NCBI RefSeq assembly: GCF_026212465.1
Contig: NC_080056.1
Span: 15,923,319 to 15,987,318, forward strand
DNA: 64,000 nucleotides
Direction: 5' to 3'
Source: Amaranthus tricolor
Lineage: Eukaryota > Streptophyta > Magnoliopsida > Caryophyllales > Amaranthaceae
Part shown: piece after piece, positions 10,417 to 21,772 of the stretch
Numbering within the stretch: the stretch's first letter is position 1
Layout: the number at the start of each line of letters is the position of its first letter
The notes under the pieces: model-generated
Told to the model about the DNA's origin: nothing
Databases searched by the model: none
What the model saw: only the letters and a program-made list of their open reading frames with translations
Translations under genes and position numbers: made by a program

Positions 10417-12997
10417 ATGAAGATTGTTTGCGCCTACTTATTGGCTGCTTTGGGAGGAAAATCCAGCCCAACCGTTGACGATGTAAAGGATATCCTTTCA
10501 TCAGGTATTTTTTCATTTTTTATCAAGCTTAGACGCTTCTATCGATTTATTTTGAGGGTTTTTTTTGTTGCTATTCTAGGTTGAATTTGTGTGGAAATTG
10601 TTGTGTAAGATGTAGTAAGTTTACTAATTAACGAGTTCATCGGAAGTATGAATCATGTTTTCACAATCTAGTCATCAATCTTTCGATAGTTTTAGTGAAT
10701 AAGATGTATCTAGTCACGTTTGTATGATTAAGTATTATATCAGGAAAAAAGAAACTTATTAAATGGTATTTCTTTATTACTATGGTGTTTACTTGCGTTT
10801 AGTTTATGCTAATTGCGCTTATAATTTTGGTGTGGGGACAATGAATAATGACACTGTAAACAAGAACACATTAACTATATCATACGATTAAGCTACCTGT
10901 ATGATGTCCTATTAGGTGTAGCCATATAGGTATCAAGTGAATTACCCGTGATCTGTGAGTTTTAGGTAGTAGCTTTTTATTTTGGAATTCCAAAGGTCCT
11001 TTGCTCTCTGTAGTTTATTGACAATACTAACGCGTGTTGCTTTGCTTCTGGGTTTTTGAATTGGTTATTTAGGAGTCAGGATTATGCATTATTGGATTTG
11101 CTGTATTGTTGTAAAAATGAGTCTGCTTGAATGTGATTGATTTATTGGTATGCTAGAAAATGTGACTATCTAAATGTTTATAGTGGACACATTTAAGAAA
11201 TCGGGGTAAGTACATGATTTATTTTTGAGTGTGATTGTGCACATTTATGTGAACTAGTATGCTGTTTATGTATCATTTCACATTATTAGCAAACTACTTT
11301 GCCAATGAATTGTTTTTAAGCAAAAGATAGATATTTATAAGCTTTTGAACGAAAAAGGTGTGTTTTATGATCTACGAAAAATTTGCGCTTTTCCCTAGCC
11401 AATTGTTATCAATTATATTGCATTGCCCATAGTTACCAGAAATCGGAAACTTTCCACTGAATTTCGTTTTAAACCTTGGTTTTGGAACTCTAAATCAACG
11501 TTTTTGAAACTACATGTTGTAAAGCCACTATATTTGAACTAAATTTTATTATACTCTCAAATATTTTTACAACTCTTACACCTCTACTACTTATAATTTT
11601 CTACCCTCTAACCTATCACTACAGCACTTTAGAAGAGGACACTACTTGGAACCCTTACTTGCTCTCTTGCTTAGTACCTACACTTATGCCATGACCACCT
11701 ATTGATATTACTCCAATGGAGCTATCTAGGTACAAGATATTTTCCAAGAAAATTCTAGGTTTAAGATATTTATACTTAGATATTTTTAGAGCACATTCTA
11801 GAGTTGAGATATTTTCGCATTCTCTAGCTTATTATTCCAAAATATTTTCATTCTTTATTATTCTAGAATTCTCTTAATCTTGGGCTTGATAGACTTGGGC
11901 TTGATAACTTGGACCTCAGCGTTAATCATCAACACTATATTTTCCAAATAATTTTTTTAAAGCCCAAAACTATATATTATAACAAAAAACTTCATTTATT
12001 TTTTTCTTATCTTTTAGTCATTTTCTTATCTTACCTTCTTTTACTCTCTTATTTTTTTGTTGTAAAATAAAATGAATGTTTTTTTTTTTCTGCTTCTCGT
12101 GTCGAATTGAATTTCATTTAAGGTAACATTGGCATTGCCCATTGGCACTAGGACTCTTTTCCGCTGTGTCTCACACCTATCAAATTCAAAGCTAAGGTGT
12201 GTGGTATGGAAATGCACATTACACTTTTTGTAACATCATCAAATAGTAATCGTTGCAGAAAAATATGATTTTCTTTGATGTTTGATGATTGATCTTGCTT
12301 TTCGCCAAGCACAACTAAAGAACTTATTGATTTTAGATGTCAAAGGAGTTGCCCTTATTATCTAATTAGTGATTCTTATTAAGAGCTGGTATGGTTGGAA
12401 TTGAACTGATCATGTATTTACTAACAAAAGTTAGGTTAGACTAGTTGCACATGACCCTAGTTCTCTGGGTACCCGTATAATTCGAGTCTGAACACAAGGT
12501 GCTCGGTTTGTGTGTTGTAGAATAGTTATTTGACATGTTTAGTGGATTCACGGCAGTGGCTATTGTCTAATGTGTTCTGTTTAAATGTTCTTTGATTTCA
12601 AACTGATGATTCCTGGGTTTAAATCCGAATTACTTTTTGGTTAAATTATTCGATAACTGATCGTCACAACGTCTTTATTTTCTATTTGCAGTTGGTATTG
12701 AACCTGATGAATAAGATAGACTTCAGTTATTCTTTGACCAGGTATCTGGCAAAGATCTTGAAGAATTAATTGCTTCCGGAAGAGAAAAACTCGCCTCAGT
12801 TCCTGCTGGAGGTGATGGAGTTTCAGTAGCAGCCGCTCCTTCTGGTGGCGCAGGCGGTGTTGCTGCTGCTGAACCTGAAAAGGAGGAGAAGAAGAAGGTC
12901 GAAGAGAAAGAAGAATCTCTACGTATTGAGCTGACCTTGTACATTGTTTCTTTTGATTTGATAATTGCAGGATATGGGTTTCAGTCTTTTCGATTAA
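10417..12997 (+). pseudogene. RPP2: 60S acidic ribosomal protein P2, disabled intron-containing copy
   Basis: Exon 1 (10417-10504) encodes a normal P2 N-terminus (MKIVCAYLLAALGGKSS...) and ends at donor TCAG|gtattt. After a 2.2-kb intron, exon 2 begins at 12692 (ttgcag|TTGGTATTG) and continues with [19 protein letters not shown], an Ala/Gly-rich hinge and a Lys/Glu-rich tail. The conserved acidic end MGFSLFD appears as a separate piece at 12971-12997. P2 pairs with P1 in the ribosomal stalk that recruits elongation factors. This copy looks dead. An in-frame TAA at 12712-12714 stops it early in exon 2. The last intron is reduced to about 52 nt and has lost its GT donor together with adjacent Asp codons. 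Retained introns show a duplicated gene, not a retrocopy. I cannot rule out sequencing error at the stop, but two independent lesions argue for decay. Confidence 0.8.
10505..12691 (+). other. Long first intron of the P2 pseudogene
   Basis: GT-AG bounded, 2187 bp, AT-rich. A stretch near 11640-11950 resembles LTR-type noncoding sequence, but I could not find paired ends. No other gene is visible inside. Confidence 0.6.
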
Positions 12998-13454
12998 GTG
13001 GGAGGATTATTGTTCTTGTCTAAAAATGTATTTTCAAGTTTTGTATTCCGTTCCGATTTTTCTAGATTTTATTTGAAGTAATTAACCATTTCTTATGGAA
13101 ATTATTATTTGTCACCACCTTTTTCATTTTATCGTCACCCTTCTAATGAAATTACGATATTACCCTTGAAGTTAAAAAAATTACAAAAATGCCACTTCAC
13201 TTAAAAAATGTTAAAGAAATGTAAATGGCACTCAATAACATTGTTATCGCTTAATAACATTATTATCGGAACTATATATATATATTGAATTTTCAGAGGC
13301 GTTATTGTAATATATTCGAATTCAAACACGGTATTTTCTCTCTAAAAACACTACGTTAAGTTAAACAAGCTAGAACTCTACATCGAACATCAGTGGCATA
13401 CCAAGACGAGCATGATAACGATTCGATAAGTAATTAACCGGTTCGATTTTTGTC

Positions 13455-13742
13455 TTGAAAAAAAAAATTGGGAAGCAGTCGCACAAACCAGTTGCACAAA
13501 ACCTGCGACTGGACCTAGGCTGAGTCGCACGTTTTGTGCGACTGGTTTGTGCGACTACTTGCCAATATTTATTTTTTTAAAAATTTTTTTTTTGTGTTTT
13601 TCAATTTCGAAATTTAAAATATCTTGCATGTAATTAATTTATTGTTAAGTTGTTGTTAATTAATATATTTTAATTTTTTATATTATGATAATGTTATTAT
13701 AATAATTAGTGTAGTAGTGTTGAATATTAAAAATTCGAAAAT

Positions 13743-13841
<99 letters not shown>

Positions 13842-13945
13842 ATATAAAACTAGTCGCACAAAACGTGCGACTGTGCCTAGGCTGAGTCGCACAAAACGTG
13901 CGACTGAACCTAGGTGGAGTCGCACTTTTTGTGCGACTGAAGTTT
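13455..13945. repeat. Left subterminal palindrome array of the MULE
   Basis: Repeated GTCGCACAAAACGTGCGAC words, a perfect palindrome around AAAA/TTTT-type cores, occur at 13476-13560 and 13852-13940. They are separated by a TA microsatellite and linked by CTAGGCTGA or CTAGGTGGA spacers. The matching array at the right end (18555-18750) has the same word in inverted context. Confidence 0.8.
13745..13847. repeat. TA microsatellite
   Basis: About 100 bp of almost uninterrupted TA dinucleotides inside the left arm of the MULE. Open frames predicted on both strands across it are repeat artefacts. Confidence 0.95.
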
Positions 13946-14172
13946 AAATTTTATTTTTTATTTTTTTTATTTTTTTTTGTTTGAACTTCGAATTATAAAA
14001 TTTATTTTGTTTAATTAAATTATTTTATTTTAATGTATTATTGTGCTATAATAATGTTATTTTATTTTAATTATTTTATAGAAAAATTAATTATTCTGAT
14101 TTTTTATAATTATTTTTAAAGTTATTATTATTTTGATATATTATGATAATGTTATTATAATTATTATTTGCA

Positions 14173-15395
14173 GGATTTTGAAAATTTAGGGGATAATGTA
14201 GATTATTCTGATAGATTTGTTACCGATAGAGAATTTGATTCGGCAGATGATTTACATGATTGGGCTAATGAGATAGCAGTAACAATTCGTTTTCAATTTA
14301 CTCGTGCTTCATATAAAAAAAAAAGAAGGACGTTCTAGAGTGAGTCTGTACTTAAGATGTCACCGCTACGATAATAGAAGGGTTTATTGACATAACTTAG
14401 ACAATGCTGCCCGACCTGGTTCCAAAAGTAAGGGTTGTGGGTGTAAATTTATGATTTTAGGAACTAGTCGTAACCTAGAAGAAAGACCTTGGACTGTTAG
14501 AGTGTTTCCTGGTGAAAAAGGAATACATAACCACCCGTTCTGCATGTACAAAGATGGTCAAATAAGAGTAAATATGATGACTGTGGATATCAGGCAGCAC
14601 ATACGAGATCTAAGTGCAACTGGCATGCAACCAACATTTATAATGTCTTCAATTAGAAGAAATTTTCCTCGTTTTTATGCTAGTTAGAATCAAATTTACA
14701 ATGTGAGACAGTCAATCAGGAGAGAAGAGATGGATGGTAGGACTCCTCTTCAACACTGTCTGTATATGGCCACGGAGCATAATTATGTAGTTTGGACGGA
14801 CTTAGATAGTGAGGGTCAGTTGACTAGATTATTGATTGCGAATCCAACATCTATCCAGATGCTACGTTCGTGGCCCCATGTTGTGTTGATAGACACAACG
14901 TACAAAACGAATAAGCAAAAGTGGCCCCTTTGCGAAATCATTGGAATGACGCCAACGAATCATAATTTCTTGGTTGCATTCTGTTTGATGCGAGATGAGG
15001 CGGCTGTGTCTTATTCTTGGGTGTTGGAGAGGTTGAGGGATATTTACGGGAGAGTCCAGACGCCTGATGTAATCGTAACGAATCGGGATGAGGGTTTGTC
15101 TGCAACTATTCATGCTGTCTTTCCAGGTAAACAGGTTTTAATTATTAATTATCGTCGATCTATATATTATATATATCTCAATTAATTTTAAATTTATGTT
15201 AAATGCAGATGTACGACATCTATTATGCGTATGGCATATTGGCAATGACGTGGAGAACATGGTCGATAAATTGTGTGGCGGCAAGAAAAATCAACAGGGG
15301 CAGTTATTCAGGCAAACAAAATGGAACCCCTTGGTTAACAGTATGACGATCACCGATTTTGAAAACAGATGGGAAGGGATTGTGTCCACTTAGTC
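14173..15395 (+). pseudogene. MULE transposase, broken
   Basis: After a likely acceptor (tttgcag|GATTTTG) the frame reads an N-terminal region with a WRKY/GCM-like zinc finger pattern (LRCHRY, CGCKF, HNHPF). The MULE transposase core follows: IDTTYKTNKQKWPL with its first acidic residue, GMTPTNHNF, and a TNRDEGL segment matching the second catalytic Asp region. A clean 82-nt intron (15127-15208) splits FP from DVRHLLCVWHIG, where the Cys/His cluster lies. It is disabled by a frameshift near the A-run at 14318, TGA in VY*HNLD (about 14389), TAG after YAS (about 14685) and TAG at 15391-15393. It breaks off near 15430, where it joins PMD sequence in the opposite orientation. It would have catalysed cut-and-paste of the element. 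Confidence 0.8.
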
Positions 15396-15429
15396 GACTA
15401 GGAACCGGAGGGTCGTGCGATATTTGGCT

Positions 15430-16492
15430 AGAACATGGATTCCTCACAGTGTCAGACAACCAGCAATAGTCTTGCACCCAGTCCTTGTCGCCATACCCAG
15501 TTGGCGATACAAGTGAGCAAGCATCAATGCACCCCAAGCAATATCAGCCTGATCAGCGGTGACAACAACAACAGGGTGAGGACGCATCCCGACTCTAGTC
15601 TTATCCACGAGCAACGTGGAACCCACTATAGCCATGTAGTAGGCAGTAGCTTAAGTATCCATCGACTGTGCTTTGATATCGGCCTTCGTGGAGAGGTGGC
15701 AGCCAGATACGAACACCTTCCACATGCCATGGGGGGAGATGACGATTATGTTGCACGACGTGCAACGCATATTAGGCATAGGTATTGAAGATTCTCTACC
15801 GGCTGAGCCTTCTGAGGGGGAGTAGCAGGTCGATATTACTAATTTGTTTGGGGAGCCCATGTCCGAGCTACGACGGAAAGGGATATTCACCAGCGGTTGC
15901 GTCAACATTGCTGAAGTGATGCAGTTGTGTCATCGGTCCCAGGCTATGGAGACCAGTCGACAGCCTACTACATGGCTATTGTCGGCTCTACCCTGCTGGC
16001 GGATAAGACCAGAACCGGCATGCGACCTCACCCGATACTTGCCGTCAACGTCGAGCAGGATGAGATCGCCTGGGGTGCGGTGACGCTGAACACAACTGCA
16101 TCACTTCAGCAACGTTGACGCAATCGTTGGTGAATATCCCTTTCCGTCGTAGCTCGGACATGGGCTCCCCAAACAGATTAGTAATACCGGCCTGCCACTC
16201 TCCCTCAGAAGGCTCAGCCGGTAGAGAACCTTCAATACCTAAGCCTAATATGCGTTGCACGTCGTGCAACATAATCGTCATCTCCCCCCATGGAATGTGG
16301 AAGGTGTTCGTATCCGGTCGGCTTTGTGCAGGCTATTCCCCCCTCCTCTGAGACCAGCCTAGGCTGTACGACCGACACACGGTACCTACTCCGTGACCTT
16401 TGCTTCTTCGCCTGTGTACTTGGAGGTATGAAGTAGGTTCCCCTATAGTGCCCGCCTTGGTGATCAGGCACTTCGTCGGGCATCTGTTCCAT
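15430..16492. pseudogene. Plant mobile domain (PMD) fragments in inverted arrangement
   Basis: Three PMD pieces can be read. One on minus, 15635-15444, contains MAIVGSTLLVDKT and IAWGALMLAHLYRQL. One on plus, about 15725-16083, contains SLPAEPSEGE, NLFGEPMSELRRKGIF and AEVMQLC, followed by a second STAYYMAIVGSTLL segment. One on minus, 16281-16045, repeats TIMLHDVQRILGLGIEGSLP through AEVMQLC. The plus and second minus pieces are inverted copies meeting near 16090. The PMD (aminotransferase-like) family, known from MAIN/MAIL1 and PP7-like proteins, occurs both in host silencing proteins and in transposons. None of the pieces is intact. Confidence 0.7.
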
Positions 16493-16703
16493 CAGAGGCT
16501 GATCCTAGTTACGTTGACTGATTCAGAGTGTAATCCCACCCATACGTCGTCCCCGGCGAAGGACCGAGTGCCGGTTTTGGTCCAGCTGAAAGCATATTGG
16601 AATACGTTAATTTTTTGAATTTATTTGTTTTCTAATATGTCGTTGTGTTATTTAAATGTTGTTTAATATCTTATTCACACCCTTTTTCCCTTTTTTTTTT
16701 CAG

Positions 16704-16862
16704 TTTCTGAATGAATGGTCGAGTCGAGTCGCTTCATTAGCTAGATTGCCTGCTGTTGCGAAAATGACCCCCCGGGAAAGACATGCTTTAGATGTATACC
16801 TTGGTGATGTTAAAGATTTATTTGCCGAATGGCAAGCTTTTAAGGGGCATGGCCCTTCATAG
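16704..16862 (+). pseudogene. Orphan terminal exon inside the MULE
   Basis: A pyrimidine tract plus CAG (ends 16703) is followed by 52 open codons (FLNEWSSRVASLARLPAVAK... to HGPS stop). It looks like the spliced 3' exon of one of the element's genes. Its charged helical content (MTPRERHALDVYLGDVKDL) has no family I recognise. Confidence 0.4.
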
Positions 16863-17106
16863 TCTGTATTTAAACTAATTTACATTAATGCGTTTATTTA
16901 TTTACATCAACGCTTTTTATATTAAATTAATTCATGTTCACATCAATGCTTTTATTAATTTACATCATTACTATACATATTGAATTTCATCTACAATTTC
17001 TATAGTAATGACGTACACAATAGTATAACTATGGACTATCTACAAATCGATTCTCATCTACAATTTCTATAGTAAAACTGAATAATGATTTACAGATCAC
17101 GTTACA

Positions 17107-17947
17107 CTATGGACTATCTAAATTTACAGCAACTTTAGCGGTGTTATTATGTTGTGGTGTTTGTGGCCCGCATAGTTTATTCCAAAGCATAATCCTACTA
17201 GTAAAATGTGTTTCTATATGTCTGGAAAATTTGTCAACTGCTTCTCTCCAACGTTGATGGACTGGCGGCAGTGAAGATGAATCGTTGTTCATTAATAGTT
17301 GAACAAAATGATTTCTATTCACCCAACATATATGTATAACTTTATTTACACTATGCACGCCCGATGCTTTCCTTAACGGAAAAACCAAACAGTTGTACAG
17401 CTGATTACTGTCAGCAGAAACATAATAAGCAATGCCAATGTTAAGAAACGTTGCTGCAGATTACAATGCTATCTGTGCATCCATCCAGTGAATATAAGGA
17501 GCAGGTCCATTGCCGTGTGAACCAATTCTGAATATAGCATCGTCTAACGACTCCTGACCATCTCTGTACACTAAGAACAGGTGGTTATGTCTTCCTTTTT
17601 CACCAGAACACACCCTTACCGTCCAAGGTCTTTCTCCTGGTTTACGACTACTTGCTACAATCAAAAATTTACACCCACAACTTCTACTTTTAGAACCAAG
17701 TCGCGCAGCATTATCTAGATTATGTAAATCACCCCTAATATTACCATACCGGTGACATCTTAAATACACACAAACTCTAGAACGTCCTTCTTTTTGTTTC
17801 TAAGAAGCACATGTAAATTGAAAACCAATTGTTATTGGTATCGCATCGGCCCAACTATGTAATTCATCTAAGGAATCAAATTCCCTATCCGTAACAAATC
17901 CACCGGAGTAATCTACGTTGTTTCCTAAGTTTTCAAAGTCCTGCAAA
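17107..17947 (-). pseudogene. Second MULE gene: zinc-finger N-terminus joined to an OTU-like protease C-terminus
   Basis: Read on minus from 17947, a diverged copy of the transposase N-terminal exon appears (FVTDREFDS, LRCHRYGNIRG, CGCKFLI, RPWTVRVCSGEKG, HNHLF). After DGQ near 17553 it departs from the transposase. It continues as PYIHWMDAQIAL, then NIGIAYYVSADSNQLYNC, and HICWVNRNHFVQLL with LPPVHQRW. The VNRNHFVQ segment and following PPV match the catalytic-His region of OTU-like cysteine proteases carried by some plant MULEs. Stops interrupt it at 17814 (TAG or TAA in CAS*K) and at the HWMDAQIAL*S junction near 17461. The Cys loop is not evident. The gene runs towards the transposase gene, the same convergent layout as maize MuDR. 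Confidence 0.65.
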
Positions 17948-18285
17948 TTTGAAATATGAAACAAACCATACATTAGGTCATTAAAAAATTATACATACAA
18001 ACATTAATAATAAAAACATTCAATAATAAATAAAAATTATAAATTACTTTAACAATTAGTATTAAAATATTAGTAATACAAATTAATATTAATTAAAAAT
18101 TAAAATTTACTTAAATAATTAATATTAAAATAATAACAATACAAAAAATATAATAAAATAATTGTAATAATAATAAAAAAAAATTAATATTAAATAATAA
18201 GAAAATAATAATAACATATAATTATAAATTATTTAAATAAATAATAACAAAATAATAGTAATGTTAATAATATAAATTACTTACA

Positions 18286-18288
18286 TTA

Positions 18289-18370
<82 letters not shown>

Positions 18371-18380
18371 TAATAATAAC

Positions 18381-18454
<74 letters not shown>

Positions 18455-18465
18455 CAACAATAAAA
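18286..18465. repeat. TAA/ATA trinucleotide microsatellite
   Basis: About 170 bp of TAA repeats with a few CAA interruptions, inside the right arm of the MULE. The all-Tyr open frame on the minus strand is an artefact. Confidence 0.95.
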
Positions 18466-18554
18466 AAAATACAAATAATATTATTAATAATAATAATTTA
18501 CGAAGACGTATAATACTTTAAATAATAATGTAAATAATAAAAAAAACAAAAAAA

Positions 18555-18752
18555 AGAAACAGTCGCACAAAAACCGCGAGCAGACCACGGTGGAGTCGCA
18601 CAAAACTGGGCGAGTGGACCATGGTGGAGTCGCACAAAACGTGTGAGTGGACCACGGTCTAGTTGCACATTTTGCGCGACTGAACCGTGGTCCACTCGCA
18701 CGTTTTGTGCGACTCCACCATGGTTCACTCGCCCAGTTTTTGCGACTTCTTT
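18555..18752. repeat. Right subterminal palindrome array of the MULE
   Basis: Around eight copies of GTCGCAC/GTGCGAC half-words around AAAA or TTTT, joined by spacers of the type GGACCAyGGTG. It mirrors the left array but with partly decayed copies (for example GGGCGAGTGG). Confidence 0.8.
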
Positions 18753-19257
18753 TTTTTTTTTTTAAAAATACACCGATTCAAATCGATTAAAGTACGTACC
18801 AGATTCGATTCATAGTCGCTTTCGTTAGCCATAGTTAATCGATTCCAACTAACAGCTTGTTTAAAATCAAAGAACGTTTTTAGAGAGTTTTTAAAGAGAT
18901 AGTACCGTGTTTGAATTCGTATATCATACAAGGGCGCGTCTGAAAATTCAATATATATAGGGTCGCGATAAAAATGTTCGGGATTACGTTTAAACTTTAA
19001 ATTAAATGTTTTTAAAGTGATAATAGTGTTATTAAGTGCGATTTACATTTGTTAAACAAGTTTTAAGTCCAGGAGAAAATTCGTAATTTCATTAAGGGGT
19101 GGCGATAAAATGAAAAGGGTGGCGATATATAACAATGCCCTTTTTGTTTGATTTATTGATAGTTGTTTTGTCTTTTTATGGTGATTTAAAAACCATACTG
19201 ATTGATTAAAAATTCTGATTCTTAAGTTGCATTGCATATCATTGTTCTTTCAGCTAG

Positions 19258-19515
19258 TCTCTAGTCTCTTGAGTGACCGTCTCTTTGAGAGACGTATCTC
19301 AAGTCCAGCCCATTAAAGATTAATGTCTACTTACCGTATTCTTAATGCCTACTTACATTATCCTTAATGCTTACTTAATGTATCCTTAATGCCTACTTTC
19401 AATATCTTAAATATTTACTTACATTATTCTTAATGTCTACTTATAATTTTACAAAATATATAATGAACTGGTCTAATTAGAAATTATCTCTCAAAAAGAC
19501 CGTCTCTCACAAGAA
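19258..19515. repeat. Dispersed element with GACCGTCTC ends and internal 26-bp-type repeats
   Basis: GACCGTCTCTTTGAGAGACG lies at the left and AGACCGTCTCTCACAAGAATT at the right. Between them, TTAATGCCTACTTACATTATCC-like units repeat about six times. Related GTCTC/GAGAC palindromes occur at about 62387 and 63111. Superfamily not identified. Confidence 0.5.
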
Positions 19516-20996
19516 TTTATGTTTATTTTTAGAAAATTAGTAATTTTGTTTGGTTGTTTAGTAAAATAATTAAGTAGAAATTTACGCTTAATATAGCAAA
19601 TCGTCATCACGTATTCTTGTGTGAGAGGGTGAGATGTTTTCTATACATATGAATTGAATAGCCCAGTTAGGAATTGCGGCTAGTTAGATCAACTTATTTT
19701 CATATGTTTGATTGAATTTTAATTAGTATTGAAATTGCGATAAAGCTATATATATTGAGTATACAACGTAACATCTAAAATAACATTAGAAACTAAAATC
19801 AAAGTCATTTCTTACACAACATAACCTACACGACCTTTCATTAATAACATAGAAATTAATAAAACAATAATAATACCTCTTTGAAACTTTTTGTTCAACT
19901 AATATTTCTTTCATTCTAAATTACTTACAACATTAAAAAAATAACACTTTACGTTCATCACTCTTAATTTATAATTAGTTTTTTCATCTAAAAGTTAAAA
20001 CGCAGTCAAATAAAAATCTTATTTAATTCGTCTCATTACAAAGATTATCAATGTCAAATTTTTATAATTTTATATTATACATATTTAGAGATATTAAAGA
20101 TTAAATTAATGTATTAAATCGCGTAAAAAAGCAAACGTTGCAAGTAATTGAAATGGAGAAAGGGGTATAAAATGGCACAATCAGTCCACTTTTTACTACA
20201 TTGACTAATTAAAGAGCTCTCATAATCTCAAACTCTCGGCAGATCATATGACTTCTCCATCTCCTCCTCCATTCTTAGTTTTCTACCATCTCAACTTACC
20301 ATTCTTGGGTTCATCTTAGATCTTTACCTCCCTTGGTCTAAATTTCTAGAATTCCACTTTTCTATCATACTTTACCAATTCGCCAACAGGTAAGACAACC
20401 AAAGTTACAAAAGAAGGCTTAAACTATGGAATATCTTAGGAGATCATCACAACCAATACAAGATATTGATTCGTCACAGGCTCATTGCAAACTACTTTGT
20501 TTACGACGAGTAAACTAGTTCCTTCGAATAAATAGAGCCTCCACACAAGATAGAACTCTCAGCAACATCCAAGTTAAGTATCCAACTTACAAGCACTTGC
20601 TACACAAGCTCAGATATTCTAGGGAAATGCGGTGAATGTGGGAATGGTTTCAAAAACAGGCAAAAAACATACAGGGCAACGAGTCAAAAAATAAAGATTG
20701 AACCATAAATAGATAATTTTTGTGACCTCTAAAATATATTGGTTATTTTCCTCCCTGTTGTCTATCTGTTTTAGCTTCTACTATCATTTTGTAGTTCCAA
20801 CGTAGAATCAACCTTTAATTCACAAGACAGATAACTTTGCCCCATTTTTCCACTCTAAAAACACTCCAACTATAATACAGAAGAAACAAGAGCCTAGAGG
20901 TTTATCATCATACTAGAATCGACCTTCTTACTCCACGAAGAGCAATCACTAGCCAACGTATATCTGCTGCAAAACAAAACCAGATTTCAGGGTTTG
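19516..20996. other. Intergenic, no gene seen
   Basis: AT-rich, with no supported exon, element end or RNA gene. A pyrimidine-rich stretch near 20250-20400 could belong to a promoter or leader, but nothing confirms it. Confidence 0.5.
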
Positions 20997-21123
20997 CTAA
21001 ACAATTTCATCTACTGGTAAAGAAAATGCTCCAGAACCCTTCTTCCTACCTTCCTCTGGTATCATAATAGGAGCCCGAGATTTCAGATGCAAGTCTACAA
21101 AAGCCCCTTCAAAGGTAACTTCT
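20997..21123 (-). CDS. Possible terminal coding exon or spliced 3'UTR, unidentified
   Basis: A strong acceptor (pyrimidine tract, then ttgagcag at 21124) precedes 42 open codons: GAFVDLHLKSRAPIMIPEE, a Lys/Gly-rich run, and SLPVDEIV before TAG at 20997-20999. The composition looks coding. A second acceptor-like site (ttgcctttgcag) is found near 21580. It lies 650 bp downstream of the SF3A1 stop on the same strand, so it may be part of a spliced SF3A1 3'UTR or the tail of another small gene. I do not recognise the peptide. Confidence 0.3.
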
Positions 21124-21772
21124 CTGCTCAAAGATAAACAGAAAAGTATCAATAACTCCCACAACAAGCTCAACACTTCATTCAGTTGGCTAATCATAAG
21201 AGCTAAATGGCAACTATTCAAATCAAATAGCATACACAAGGAAAGCACTACAAATAGTTCAGTATTCTCAGGGCGAGCAAAATTTACGTGATAACACGAC
21301 ACAGTGCCGCACACAAAACAGGTTTCCCAGACGATCTGTCGACAAAAAACAGGAATCTCTCCCACAGTGAGTAGACTGTCATCGTCCCTACAAGTAGCTC
21401 AATCACCAAGAAAAACCTCTCCAAGTGTATCAACAATAATAAATTAAAAAAATCAGATAACCAGGAAGGAATCAAAACAACAGTAAACCACCAGAGTACA
21501 TTAATGATGGCTGCTACACTAGAAGAAAAGTTAGGTCAGAATTATGACATTACTACTTGAGAGCACAAGTGGATCAGCTGCAAAGGCAAATAGAAACAAA
21601 TTAGTGCCAAAGATAATCAAGTTGTAATATCAAACTTTAGGATACATGAACACAAAAATATCCAAGTAACAATTTTGATATGGAAATACTCAAGAACGAA
21701 ACATAATTATATGGAGATCTTTTACGAAGTATTCCAAAAAAGGCCTTTCGCAGGTTGACCAATGTAATTTGC

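Larger units (their letters stand above)
13097..19139. mobile_element. Mutator-like element (MULE) with long inverted arms, about 6.0 kb
   Basis: The outer ends are GGAAATTATTATTTGTCACCACC and, reversed from the right, GGCATTGTTATATATCGCCACCC. Both continue as long inverted arms that share TTTTCATTTTATCG, AATGAAATTACGA, TATATTGAATTTTCAGA and AATTCAAACACGGTA. Similarity runs on through subterminal palindromes and into a shared coding exon, to about 14560 on the left and 17553 on the right. Interior genes are a MULE transposase (plus strand), an OTU-like domain gene (minus strand) and scrambled PMD fragments. Arms are diverged (my estimate 70-80 percent identity). No clean 9-bp target duplication was found (ATTTCTTAT against CTTTTTGTT). 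It starts just 100 bp after the P2 pseudogene. Confidence 0.8.

Noticed and set aside
13683..13947. Open frames of 76-80 codons on both strands
   Set aside because: They consist of translated TA microsatellite and palindrome arrays of the MULE.
18286..18474. 62-codon frame, almost all Tyr
   Set aside because: Translation of the TAA trinucleotide repeat.
13088..19148. 9-bp target duplication of the MULE
   Set aside because: ATTTCTTAT and CTTTTTGTT match at too few positions to be credible.
20997..21365. Full 122-codon frame as a gene
   Set aside because: Only its last 42 codons have a good acceptor and coding-like composition; the rest runs through intron-like sequence.
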